44,152 nt of DNA from an uncultured Bacteroidales bacterium (lineage in GTDB: Bacteria; Bacteroidota; Bacteroidia; Bacteroidales; UBA4417). The notes beneath the pieces were generated by a model. It was not told the origin of the DNA. It did not search any database and saw only the letters and a program-made list of their open reading frames with translations. The stretch covers positions 1 through 44,152 of the forward strand of contig CAIWMA010000329.1 in the NCBI GenBank assembly GCA_903913645.1, written 5' to 3'. Positions 17,031 through 24,480 of the stretch are shown here, piece by piece. Made by a program: the position numbers and the translations under genes. Each line of letters begins with the position of its first letter. The first letter of the stretch is position 1.

Positions 17031-17060
17031 TAACTTTTTTATCTGATGCTCGTCAGATAA
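17031..17060 (+). promoter_or_regulatory. -7-like box with an adjoining 8-bp inverted repeat before the serine hydrolase gene
   Basis: TAACTTTT (17031-17038) is one base from TAnnTTTG. The inverted repeat TTATCTGA (17039-17046) / TCAGATAA (17053-17060) begins at the very next base and would cover the transcription start, a natural place for an operator. The ATG is at 17096. Confidence 0.35.
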
Positions 17061-17095
17061 GAGTTGACTAATTATTCATTCAAACATCCATAATC

Positions 17096-18454
17096 ATGCG
17101 TAACAAGGTATATTTTTCATTCATATTTTCGATTTTACTGTTTTCATCAGCAGTTTTCGCTCAACGCTCTCCTGACTTCAAAATCAGAATTGATAGCCTT
17201 TTAAATAGCATGGAAACCAACAATAAAGCCTTGGCTTCGGTCACTATCAGGCAAAACGGCCAGGTTGTTTACAGCCGTGCAATAGGCTTTATTGATAATA
17301 CAGGTACAATCCCGGCAAAATCTACTCAGGAAACCCGCTATCGTATAGGTTCTATCAGCAAAATGTTCACCAGTGTTATGATTCTGCAACTGGTTGAAGA
17401 GAAAAAACTGAGCCTTGAAACTCCGTTATCAAAATTCTTCAATAAAGTTCCTAATGGTGATTTAATAACGATCAAGGATTTGCTGAACCACCACAGTGGA
17501 TTGTACAATTTCACCAATAGTGAGGATTATACGAAATGGATGACCGAACCACGTTCCCGGAAACAAATGATGGATTTGATTGAAGGACAGAAACCTGCTT
17601 TTGCACCACACCAAAAAGGCGAATATAGCAATACCAATTTCGTTCTGTTGGGATATATTATTGAAGATATTACCGGGAAATCATACAAGGAAAACCTTAC
17701 AAAACGAATAACAGCAAAAATCGGATTGAAGAACACTCTCTATGGAGGCAAAATCAACCATGCCGCAAATGAAGCTTCATCCTTCGAATTCACTGATGGC
17801 AAGTGGGTTATAAATCCAGAAACAGATATGAGTATTCCCGGCGGTGCTGGTTCTGTAATTTCCACAACTCCTGACCTGACTATTTTTATTACAGCACTTT
17901 TTGATGGGAAACTAATCAGTGAGAGCTCTCTGAAAAGTATGACTACCCTGAACGATGGCTTTGGATTAGGCATGTTTAAAGTACCATTTTATGAGAGATC
18001 TGCATTCAGCCATAATGGAAATATTGATGGATTCTCATCATCGCTGGGTTATTTCCCTGATGATAAAATGTCCATCGCTTTCTGCTCCAATGGATTGAAT
18101 TACGGTATGAATGACATACTGATCGGACTGCTCAGTTGTTATTTCAATAAACCTTATACAATTCCGGATTTTAAAACATTAAGCCTGCCTGCCGAAAAAT
18201 TAATTTCTTACGAAGGTGAATACACTTCTGAACAAATACCACTTGTAATAACCGTTAAACATGAGGGAGATAAATTAACCGCCCAGGCAACCGGACAAGC
18301 TGCATTTCCACTTGAAACCATTTCGGAGACTGAATTCAGGTTTGCGCAGGCAGGTATTGTAATGATTTTCTACAAAACATCTTCAGGCGAAGTTGCTGGA
18401 TTTACATTGAAACAAGGTGGCGATTATATTTTTAAAAAGGTCGTAAAGCCTTAA
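17096..18454 (+). CDS. Exported serine hydrolase of the class C beta-lactamase/PBP family
   Basis: A 452-residue exported serine hydrolase. Signal peptide: MRNKVYFSFIFSILLFSSAVFAQ. The catalytic triplet of the family is present: Ser86-x-x-Lys89 in RIGSISKMF, Tyr-x-Asn in GEYSNTNFVLLGY, and the HNGNIDGF motif in place of KTG. LLNHHSGLYNF is also typical. A C-terminal domain (about 365-452; YEGEYTSEQIPLVITV) resembles the beta-rich DUF3471-type tail often attached to such enzymes. Members include esterases, D-aminopeptidases and true beta-lactamases; this sequence does not decide between them. It stands alone, and a possible operator overlaps its promoter. Confidence 0.87.
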   Translation: MRNKVYFSFIFSILLFSSAVFAQRSPDFKIRIDSLLNSMETNNKALASVTIRQNGQVVYSRAIGFIDNTGTIPAKSTQETRYRIGSISKMFTSVMILQLVEEKKLSLETPLSKFFNKVPNGDLITIKDLLNHHSGLYNFTNSEDYTKWMTEPRSRKQMMDLIEGQKPAFAPHQKGEYSNTNFVLLGYIIEDITGKSYKENLTKRITAKIGLKNTLYGGKINHAANEASSFEFTDGKWVINPETDMSIPGGAGSVISTTPDLTIFITALFDGKLISESSLKSMTTLNDGFGLGMFKVPFYERSAFSHNGNIDGFSSSLGYFPDDKMSIAFCSNGLNYGMNDILIGLLSCYFNKPYTIPDFKTLSLPAEKLISYEGEYTSEQIPLVITVKHEGDKLTAQATGQAAFPLETISETEFRFAQAGIVMIFYKTSSGEVAGFTLKQGGDYIFKKVVKP

Positions 18455-18478
18455 TAGTAAAACTCAAAATTCACTTTT

Positions 18479-18586
18479 TAACTCAAAACCTGTTCTCTTC
18501 CCTCATGCTTTGTAAGGGAAAATATGCACACCCTCAATGGTTACAGGAAAGCCGAAGTGTACGTTTTCAACATCCATTTTATTAAT
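18479..18586 (-). pseudogene. Decayed 3' fragment of a DUF190 gene
   Basis: Read on the minus strand, this stretch encodes MDVENVHFGFPVTIEG and then VHIFPYKA, a TGA, and GKRTGFEL. The C-terminus of the intact DUF190 protein at 33090-33458 reads LESVRYGCLVTVED, AHVLLYKA, GGKKTVFEL. Over the 22 residues before the TGA I count 10 identities, and the DNA agrees as well (CTTCCCTC.TGCTTT.TAA in both). The TGA replaces a Gly codon, the normal stop is absent, and the gene is cut on its 5' side just before the hairpin at 18588. It is in the same orientation as the intact copy, on the other side of the accessory cluster. Confidence 0.75.
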
Positions 18587-18587
18587 T

Positions 18588-18620
18588 TAGGCTAAAGCCT
18601 CAATCCTGTGGCTTTAGCTA
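18588..18620. repeat. GGCTAAAGCC-type hairpin (REP-like)
   Basis: GCTAAAGCC (18591-18599) pairs with GGCTTTAGC (18610-18618) around a 10-nt loop, with further TA pairs outside. An outer pair AGCCGAA (18550-18556) / TTCGGCT (18626-18632) could extend it into a larger fold. It borders the DUF190 fragment. A T-run is missing, so it is not a standard terminator. It resembles short palindromic repeats scattered in Bacteroidota intergenic DNA. Confidence 0.5.
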
Positions 18621-18633
18621 GTCATTTCGGCTA

Positions 18634-19302
18634 CCGTTGAAAGGTTGTCTAATGTTTTCTAATATTTTCTAACTACTATTAAATTAAACATTTTAATACG
18701 TAGCGAATACATCGGAACGTTTTCTTGTGTAAGTATGTCAATAACAGCATTGTGGCAAATCCAAAATCAGGATTCCTCTAAAAAAAATAATTCCTATAAA
18801 AATTTTAGTTCTTACCTGGACCTGAATAAACAAAAAACCAGATTTCATTCATTTAAACGTGATAATCAGCACATAATCATGCAATTTAAAAAATTAAGTT
18901 AAAGGCAATAAAGCTTTTACAGGCCTTGGGTTTGGGATAATTTACTTACGAGTATTTAACAACCTTTAACATTATTGAACATTTTTAAGTTTTTCATGTT
19001 TTTAGTTCGATCAAAAAGATTAGGTTAATTCCTTTAATCCCCCTAGGACTCCGAAATCCAAAACCAACTGCAGACTTTTTTTTCTCAATTGCAACCGGCT
19101 GTTACTTGTAAATTTCGTTTACGAAAAAATCCATTTAAAACTCCGGCATACTTCTACAAACTTCCAGGCATTTTCATTGATATACGATTGAACGAGATTC
19201 AAATCCTGATTCACAACTATTTGTTACTTAAAATTTAGTGGATTTTGTAATCTCATTTTTAAAGTAAAATTTATTATTAACTTGATAGGACATAATTCTA
19301 TT
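18634..19302. other. AT-rich gene-free stretch before the accessory cluster
   Basis: I find no credible gene, RNA or canonical TAnnTTTG promoter here. The only local structure is a short decamer repeat CTAATGTTTT / CTAATATTTT / CTAAC (18649-18673). The composition is more AT-rich than the neighbouring genes. The promoter of the cluster should lie here but is not of recognisable consensus form. Confidence 0.6.
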
Positions 19303-19938
19303 ATGGAAACACTCAGAATTTTTATAGCATCATCAGCCGAACTTGAATCCGACCGGAAAGCTTTCCGAGATTTCCTCAGTGTCGAAAACGACAGGCTTCA
19401 TACCAAAGGGATGTACCTTGAACTTGTTCAATGGGAGCATTTTCCGGACTCAGTATCTCAGACAAGTCTGCAGGATGAGTACAATAAGGAATTGAAAAAA
19501 TGTGCAATCGCCGTTTGTCTTTTTTATAAAAAAGCCGGGAAATATACGCAGCTGGAATTTGACACCGCATTGAAACAATTCCATGAAACCGGCTCGCCTT
19601 TGATATATACTTATTTCAAAACCGGCGGTCCTGATCCGGATCCTGCAGACATAAGTGCTCAGGAAATGGTGAAATTCAAAAATCGACTTAGCGAAATTGG
19701 ACATTTCTTAACCAGGTATAACAGTACTGAAGATTTGTTGCTACAGTTCAGAAAACAGCTGGACAGGCTTGAAGACAAAGGTCTGATCAAAGTTCAGGAA
19801 GATGTTAAAGCCGAAACTAAAGAGGCAGTTACCAATTATATGAATAGAATTAATTATTCAATGAAAATTAAGAAACAAGAGGCTGGAAAAATAATTAACG
19901 TCCACACTAATTACGGTGGAATTAATCTTAGTGAATAA
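19303..19938 (+). CDS. DUF4062-like putative effector protein
   Basis: A 211-residue cytosolic protein. The start (METLRIFIASSAELESDRKAF) matches the opening of the DUF4062/TIR-like Rossmann group, in which a strand and the FISSS-type loop are followed by an ER/DR helix. The ATG at 19303 is preferred over the TTG seven codons upstream because the conserved strand follows it directly. Other recognisable stretches are YLELVQWEHFPDS, LKKCAIAVCLFYKKAGKYT and LEFDTALKQFHETGSPLIYTYF. Related domains are found beside STAND NTPases and are thought to act as effectors or adaptors; no catalytic residue can be named. The C-terminus (GKIINVHTNYGGINLSE) shares a motif with the N-terminus of the next protein. 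First gene of the eight-gene cluster. Confidence 0.7.
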   Translation: METLRIFIASSAELESDRKAFRDFLSVENDRLHTKGMYLELVQWEHFPDSVSQTSLQDEYNKELKKCAIAVCLFYKKAGKYTQLEFDTALKQFHETGSPLIYTYFKTGGPDPDPADISAQEMVKFKNRLSEIGHFLTRYNSTEDLLLQFRKQLDRLEDKGLIKVQEDVKAETKEAVTNYMNRINYSMKIKKQEAGKIINVHTNYGGINLSE

Positions 19939-19955
19939 AATTAACATTTTAAGGT

Positions 19956-21287
19956 ATGTCTGAGGATCCAATCGATAACAACATCATCAACCATGATGAG
20001 GGAAACGAAGTAGTTATGCATGTTGAAAATCAACAAGCTAAATCTATTTTAAATATTGAAAAAAATGAAGGCGGTATACATAATACTAACATTTATAATA
20101 CAATTGAAAGAAAAGAAATAAAACCTGCCAATAAGTACCTGTGTCGTAACCTGATAGAAGCCATTCAGGAATACAGCCCTAAAGTGAAGAATTTCCTGGA
20201 GATGACTATTGATGATTCTGAAAGAGCAAACTGGGAAACTCAGGATTCGTACCTGAATAAAGCCAAGGACCTTCTGATTTCTTCGTATGCCTCCGTTTTG
20301 GGCGATTTTCTCCGAAAAATTATAGGCAGCGATAAACAAAGGGACTATTTTGGATTAAGCCAGGCAATAACAAAAAGAACGCTTCAGCTTTTATGTTTTT
20401 CTTTTGTTTCCAGTTTGTGGGATCAGCCAAAAGAAAAAGTACAACAGATTACTCCTGAACAACTTAAACAGTTAAAAAAACTTTTCTATACCGGTGTTGA
20501 ACCTAACATTTCGTACTATGCTGACCTGTTTAGAACCCTGGTAACTATTTTCGGGCAACTGCAACTGGAATATCCGTTTGAAGAAATCAAAACCATGGAA
20601 GATGACTTAAATGGCGAAAATGCTTTTATAGGAATCTGTAAATCCATTGATGCATTCAGGATTAAATTCGGGGAGAACGAAACAATGCCATCTATCGATG
20701 AAATTGAAAAAACTTTAACATCATTCCTGGTAACACTAAATTTTCTTGCCGCATATAAGATGGTATCGGTGAAGGACATAGGATACGAATCAGTGCGAAA
20801 GAACAGCATACAGTTTGTACACACTTATAGCCTGCTTGGCGTAAATAAAACCATGGAAGGCGACGGGCAAAAATACAGTTACCAGGATACAGGTAAGAAC
20901 ACCGATGCTGTTTTACTTATCAGGGATAAATATCCTGACGGACTTAATCTTTTTCCTTTTATTATTGACATTAACGCCCTCAGGGATCAGAGGCTTGTAA
21001 AAATCTGTTTCTACGCATGGAACGATGAAAATGATAAAACCCTCGTATATTATGATCTGAATAAAATCCCTTTTGAAGATAACGATGAATCTGACGTAAC
21101 AATTGAAAAGAACAAAGAACTCGAAGAAATTGAAAATGACTTAATTGCAATATACAAAAGTTCTGACAGAGATATTACAGGACTGAAAGCAAATGACGGA
21201 GAAAAATACAAAAAAATGAAGCTTTTCGAAGTGTATAATACTTTTCAGGATGCAAAAGAAACATTTTTCGGAATAGCGGATTCTTAG
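19956..21287 (+). CDS. Unrecognised 443-residue cluster protein with N-terminal Asn/Gly motif
   Basis: I do not recognise this protein. It has no signal peptide or membrane span, so it is probably cytosolic. The N-terminus is acidic and Asn-rich, and residues about 30-50 contain SILNIEKNEGGIHNTNIYN, whose first half matches the C-terminus of the preceding DUF4062-like protein (I-[IL]-N-[VI]-x-x-N-x-G-G-I). After about residue 60 comes a mostly helical body (LIEAIQEYSPKVKNFLEM, QAITKRTLQLLCFSFVSSLW). The C-terminal third looks alpha/beta (FIIDINALRDQRLVKICFYAW, LVYYDLNKIPFE). The gap to the gene before is 17 nt and to the NTPase gene after is 53 nt. The role may be to connect effector and NTPase; that is inference. 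Confidence 0.7.
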   Translation: MSEDPIDNNIINHDEGNEVVMHVENQQAKSILNIEKNEGGIHNTNIYNTIERKEIKPANKYLCRNLIEAIQEYSPKVKNFLEMTIDDSERANWETQDSYLNKAKDLLISSYASVLGDFLRKIIGSDKQRDYFGLSQAITKRTLQLLCFSFVSSLWDQPKEKVQQITPEQLKQLKKLFYTGVEPNISYYADLFRTLVTIFGQLQLEYPFEEIKTMEDDLNGENAFIGICKSIDAFRIKFGENETMPSIDEIEKTLTSFLVTLNFLAAYKMVSVKDIGYESVRKNSIQFVHTYSLLGVNKTMEGDGQKYSYQDTGKNTDAVLLIRDKYPDGLNLFPFIIDINALRDQRLVKICFYAWNDENDKTLVYYDLNKIPFEDNDESDVTIEKNKELEEIENDLIAIYKSSDRDITGLKANDGEKYKKMKLFEVYNTFQDAKETFFGIADS

Positions 21288-21340
21288 CCTTTATTCCCGA
21301 AGCCAAATTATAAGGAGAATATATATCTTAACGTATTGGC

Positions 21341-23047
21341 ATGAAAAAATATCCCTTCAAATTTTTAGAGTCCTATAATAATAAAGATACTGATATATTT
21401 TTTGGCAGAGATCAGGAGATCAAAGCCTTATATGAAATGGTATTTCAGAGTTCCATTTTACTGGTTTACGGTGCTTCGGGAACAGGTAAAACAAGTCTGA
21501 TACAATGCGGATTAGCCGGGAAATTTAAATCATACGACTGGCTGGCTCTTACTGTGCGAAGAGGAAACAACATCAACACTTCACTGGAAAGAGTGCTGAA
21601 TGATGCAGGTGGCAACCAGGCAGGCGAAGAGGAAGAAACCAATGGCGGTAAAATACTAACTGGCATTTCGAAACAAATCAGGAATGTATATCTCAATAAC
21701 TTCAAACCGATTTACCTGATTTTTGACCAGTTTGAAGAATTATATATTTTGGGAAACAGGGATGAGCAGGATAAATTTATACTGGCGATAAAGGAGCTTT
21801 TAACACTTGAACAACCTGTAAAGCTTATAATTTCTATCAGGGAGGAATACCTGGGCTACCTATATGATTTTGAAAGAGCTGTTCCACAACTTCTCAGGAA
21901 AAAGCTCAGGGTTGAACCCATGAATATTGATAAGGTGACGGATGTGCTTGTGGGAATTAATAACCACAAAAATTCCAATGTCCACATTAAGGACGATGAA
22001 ATAGCAGCCATTACCGAAGGGATTTTTAACCGGCTCAAAGGAGCAAAAAAATCACTAACTATACAACTTCCATATTTACAGGTCTTTTTAGATAAATTAT
22101 ACATTGAAATCACAAATGATGAATCCCGCGAGCAAGATGCGTTAATTACCAATGATACTTTGGTTGGAATGGGCGACATTGGAGATGTGCTCCGTGATTT
22201 CCTTGAAAGCCAGGTTAAAAGTATAAGCGAAAACAAAAGTACGGCCGGAAAAATTGTTTCAACTGATACAATCTGGAAGATTCTTTCTCCTTTCTCCACA
22301 CTCGAAGGCACCAAGCAGCCCATCCTTCTTAAAGATCTTCTGGAACAGCTTAATGGGAAAGAAAATATAACTGAAACACTTGTAAAACAATGTGTTGAAG
22401 AATTTTCCCAGCGAAGAATACTGAATTCAACAGATACTGCTGAACAATACGAACTCACCCACGACACCCTGGCTAAAACAATTGCCGAAAGACGTACGGA
22501 CGAAGACATTGCTTTGCTCGAAATCCGCAGGCTGATTAAAAACCAGGTAGCTACTAATGAAAATGCCAGGGAATATTTTACCGAAAAGCAGTTAAATTTC
22601 ATTGAGCCGCAAAAGGCACGTCTGGAAAATTTGAGCAAAGAGGAAGAGGAATGGATAGAAAAAAGCAGGCGTAAAGTTGCGTCCGAAAAAATTCAAAAAG
22701 AGAAATTACAGCGTAAGCAACTGAATCGCGCCCGAATTGTAGCAGGAGTAATTTTATTGCTAGCAATAGTGGCCTTTTTCGCAGCAATAGATAGCTATAA
22801 TAAAACCAAATTAGCCAAAAGCCAAACTGATTTAGCACAAAAACGCTTGTTGAAAACTTATTTGTTGGAAATAGAAAGATATAAAAAGGATATTGAAATC
22901 AAAACAATAAATCTTTCGTCATTTAAGAGTTTCGGCGCTTCGGATATTGCTGACAGAGTGACATTTACTATAGACAGCCTGAACAATATAACAAAAAAGC
23001 TGGCAAAAAGCAGTGATAGCTTAAAAGGATTAATTAAGGAACCCTAG
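21341..23047 (+). CDS. nSTAND1-type NTPase with a single membrane span (paralog A)
   Basis: A 568-residue STAND-class P-loop NTPase. The entry segment NKDTDIFFGRDQEIKALYEM is the hallmark before the nucleotide site of nSTAND1 proteins. Walker A is GASGTGKTS (44-52). Walker B is YLIFDQFEELY (125-135) with Asp129. ISIREEYLGYL (sensor Arg167) and a winged-helix-like region about 310-385 follow (ELTHDTLAKTIAERR). A charged helical linker (about 425-465) precedes one membrane span at about 466-483. The last 85 residues should be periplasmic and coiled. STAND proteins are signal switches that oligomerise when a sensor detects its trigger; many act in defence. The usual C-terminal sensor repeats are missing here and may be supplied by the next, exported, protein. 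Strongly similar to paralog B at 30949-33039. Confidence 0.88.
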   Translation: MKKYPFKFLESYNNKDTDIFFGRDQEIKALYEMVFQSSILLVYGASGTGKTSLIQCGLAGKFKSYDWLALTVRRGNNINTSLERVLNDAGGNQAGEEEETNGGKILTGISKQIRNVYLNNFKPIYLIFDQFEELYILGNRDEQDKFILAIKELLTLEQPVKLIISIREEYLGYLYDFERAVPQLLRKKLRVEPMNIDKVTDVLVGINNHKNSNVHIKDDEIAAITEGIFNRLKGAKKSLTIQLPYLQVFLDKLYIEITNDESREQDALITNDTLVGMGDIGDVLRDFLESQVKSISENKSTAGKIVSTDTIWKILSPFSTLEGTKQPILLKDLLEQLNGKENITETLVKQCVEEFSQRRILNSTDTAEQYELTHDTLAKTIAERRTDEDIALLEIRRLIKNQVATNENAREYFTEKQLNFIEPQKARLENLSKEEEEWIEKSRRKVASEKIQKEKLQRKQLNRARIVAGVILLLAIVAFFAAIDSYNKTKLAKSQTDLAQKRLLKTYLLEIERYKKDIEIKTINLSSFKSFGASDIADRVTFTIDSLNNITKKLAKSSDSLKGLIKEP

Positions 23048-23058
23048 ATTATTCCACC

Positions 23059-24477
23059 ATGATAAAGAGTTTGATTATATTTTCACTAATTCTGATCCTA
23101 AACCTTGAAGGAAGGTCGCAGTGTGATTTGCCATTTTATCATAAATACATTTCCAAAGGCGATTCGGTGCTGAAAATTATCAAAGCCAAAAAAGGTGGAA
23201 CTGCAGATGATTACAAGGCGGCTATAAACCACTTCAATACTGCAATGCTGGTGTGTCCCGACAGTGCGGAGCATGCAAGGAGCAAGATCCTGGAAGTTTT
23301 TAAAGAGATTCAAAAGTTAAAGCAACTGGCAGATAATGAAAAGAATGATGCCGATCAACAGAGAGAAAAAGCAGAATCAGCCACTTACAGGTTTAAAGTT
23401 TCCACTTTTGCTAATGCTCCTTACAAATACATACGTTTAATACGTGACGGACCGGAAGATGTTGAAAAAATCAGAAATGAATCGTTCGATTCAAAATTGA
23501 TAGCCTATTGTTACCACCTTGATATTCTGGGAGATTCGATTAGGAAATACTGTGACAGTATATCACCTGACTATAACGTGCTGATGGATAAGCTATATTA
23601 TGACAACGATTTATACGAAAAAATTTATTACTGCCTCAAAAGCCTGAATCCCGAAGATACGGTTGCATTAAAACCATTCAAAGGCAAAAGACCGGATTTC
23701 GGATTAAAAAAGTTCACTGAAGGTGATAAAATCTATACTGTAGAATTTGAAAACAGGCAAATAAAGACAACCAGAAACGGTGTTGAAGAGATACTTGTTC
23801 CCCCGTCAGATCATCAGTTTATTTCATTTACGCTATCCCGAACGTCGAAACGATTGTTTTGTGCCACGGATGATAATTACATATTTGTTTACAGCTTTTG
23901 CGATAGTATCAAGCCAATGCTGCTTAAAGATGAAACAATTGCTATGGGATCAAAGATTACGGCACTCGACTTTAAAGAGGACAGCAGTATTATATTTTTC
24001 GGAACCGTTAAAGGAGATATAGGATTTATTCGATACAATTCCGATAGAAAGAACCAGCCCGTTTACGATGTGGAAAATTCATTGGGGTCAGAAATTACTT
24101 CAGTAGGTTTTTTTACGCATAAAATTGAAAAAGATTCTCTCAGAACCTTTCTACTTGCTACAAGTCTTAAAAACCGCTCGGCAGTATATGAACTGAACAG
24201 CAACTACCTTACACCGAATTATAAATTTTCGGGAAATGCGCTTCCTCGCCGGGGTTTGGGAAATATAAATCATGCAGTATTTGATTCTGATTGTCAAAAA
24301 GTAATTATTGAAACAAAAAAAGATGATGCAAAAGACCCTTCTTTATGGGAATGGAATCCTTTCAGCAGGGAAATACTTGAAGGTTTAAAAGTTGTAATCA
24401 CGGCAAAATTAAAAAGCAATGAAAACCAAGTACCTGCGGAACAGATTTTGAACAAATCCAAAGTTAAATTCTACTAA
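23059..24477 (+). CDS. Exported coiled-coil / beta-propeller-like protein
   Basis: A 472-residue protein with a signal peptide (MIKSLIIFSLILILNLEGRSQ), expected in the periplasm. The first 80 residues look like a helical/TPR unit (GTADDYKAAINHFNTAML, with CPDSAEHARSKILEV). A short coiled coil follows (QLADNEKNDADQQREKAESA), a sequence type normally found between an nSTAND1 domain and its WD40 repeats. From about residue 230 the sequence becomes beta-rich with propeller-like blades (QFISFTLSRTSKRLFCATDDNY, KITALDFKEDSSIIFFGTVKGD, ITSVGFF). It thus looks like the sensor half of an nSTAND1-WD40 protein on a separate, exported chain. The gap to the NTPase gene is 11 nt and to the next gene 3 nt. 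The propeller call is by pattern only. Confidence 0.7.
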   Translation: MIKSLIIFSLILILNLEGRSQCDLPFYHKYISKGDSVLKIIKAKKGGTADDYKAAINHFNTAMLVCPDSAEHARSKILEVFKEIQKLKQLADNEKNDADQQREKAESATYRFKVSTFANAPYKYIRLIRDGPEDVEKIRNESFDSKLIAYCYHLDILGDSIRKYCDSISPDYNVLMDKLYYDNDLYEKIYYCLKSLNPEDTVALKPFKGKRPDFGLKKFTEGDKIYTVEFENRQIKTTRNGVEEILVPPSDHQFISFTLSRTSKRLFCATDDNYIFVYSFCDSIKPMLLKDETIAMGSKITALDFKEDSSIIFFGTVKGDIGFIRYNSDRKNQPVYDVENSLGSEITSVGFFTHKIEKDSLRTFLLATSLKNRSAVYELNSNYLTPNYKFSGNALPRRGLGNINHAVFDSDCQKVIIETKKDDAKDPSLWEWNPFSREILEGLKVVITAKLKSNENQVPAEQILNKSKVKFY

Positions 24478-24480
24478 AGT

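Noticed and set aside
18503-18577. A real 24-residue small protein gene on the minus strand
   Set aside because: Its sequence aligns with the C-terminus of DUF190 and the similarity continues past the stop codon in the same frame, so it is a gene remnant rather than a small gene.
18634-19302. Small RNA or attachment site in the long gap before the cluster
   Set aside because: I see no stable fold, no tRNA fragment and no integrase gene. Apart from a short decamer repeat nothing supports a call.
19282-19303. TTG start for the DUF4062-like protein seven codons upstream
   Set aside because: The ATG at 19303 directly precedes the conserved first strand, and the extra residues (MIGHNSI) add nothing conserved.
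19896-19980. Frameshift joining the DUF4062-like protein and the 443-residue protein into one gene
   Set aside because: The two frames are separated by a clear stop, a 17-nt gap and a good ATG. The shared motif occurs once on each side, which fits a paired motif better than a broken gene.
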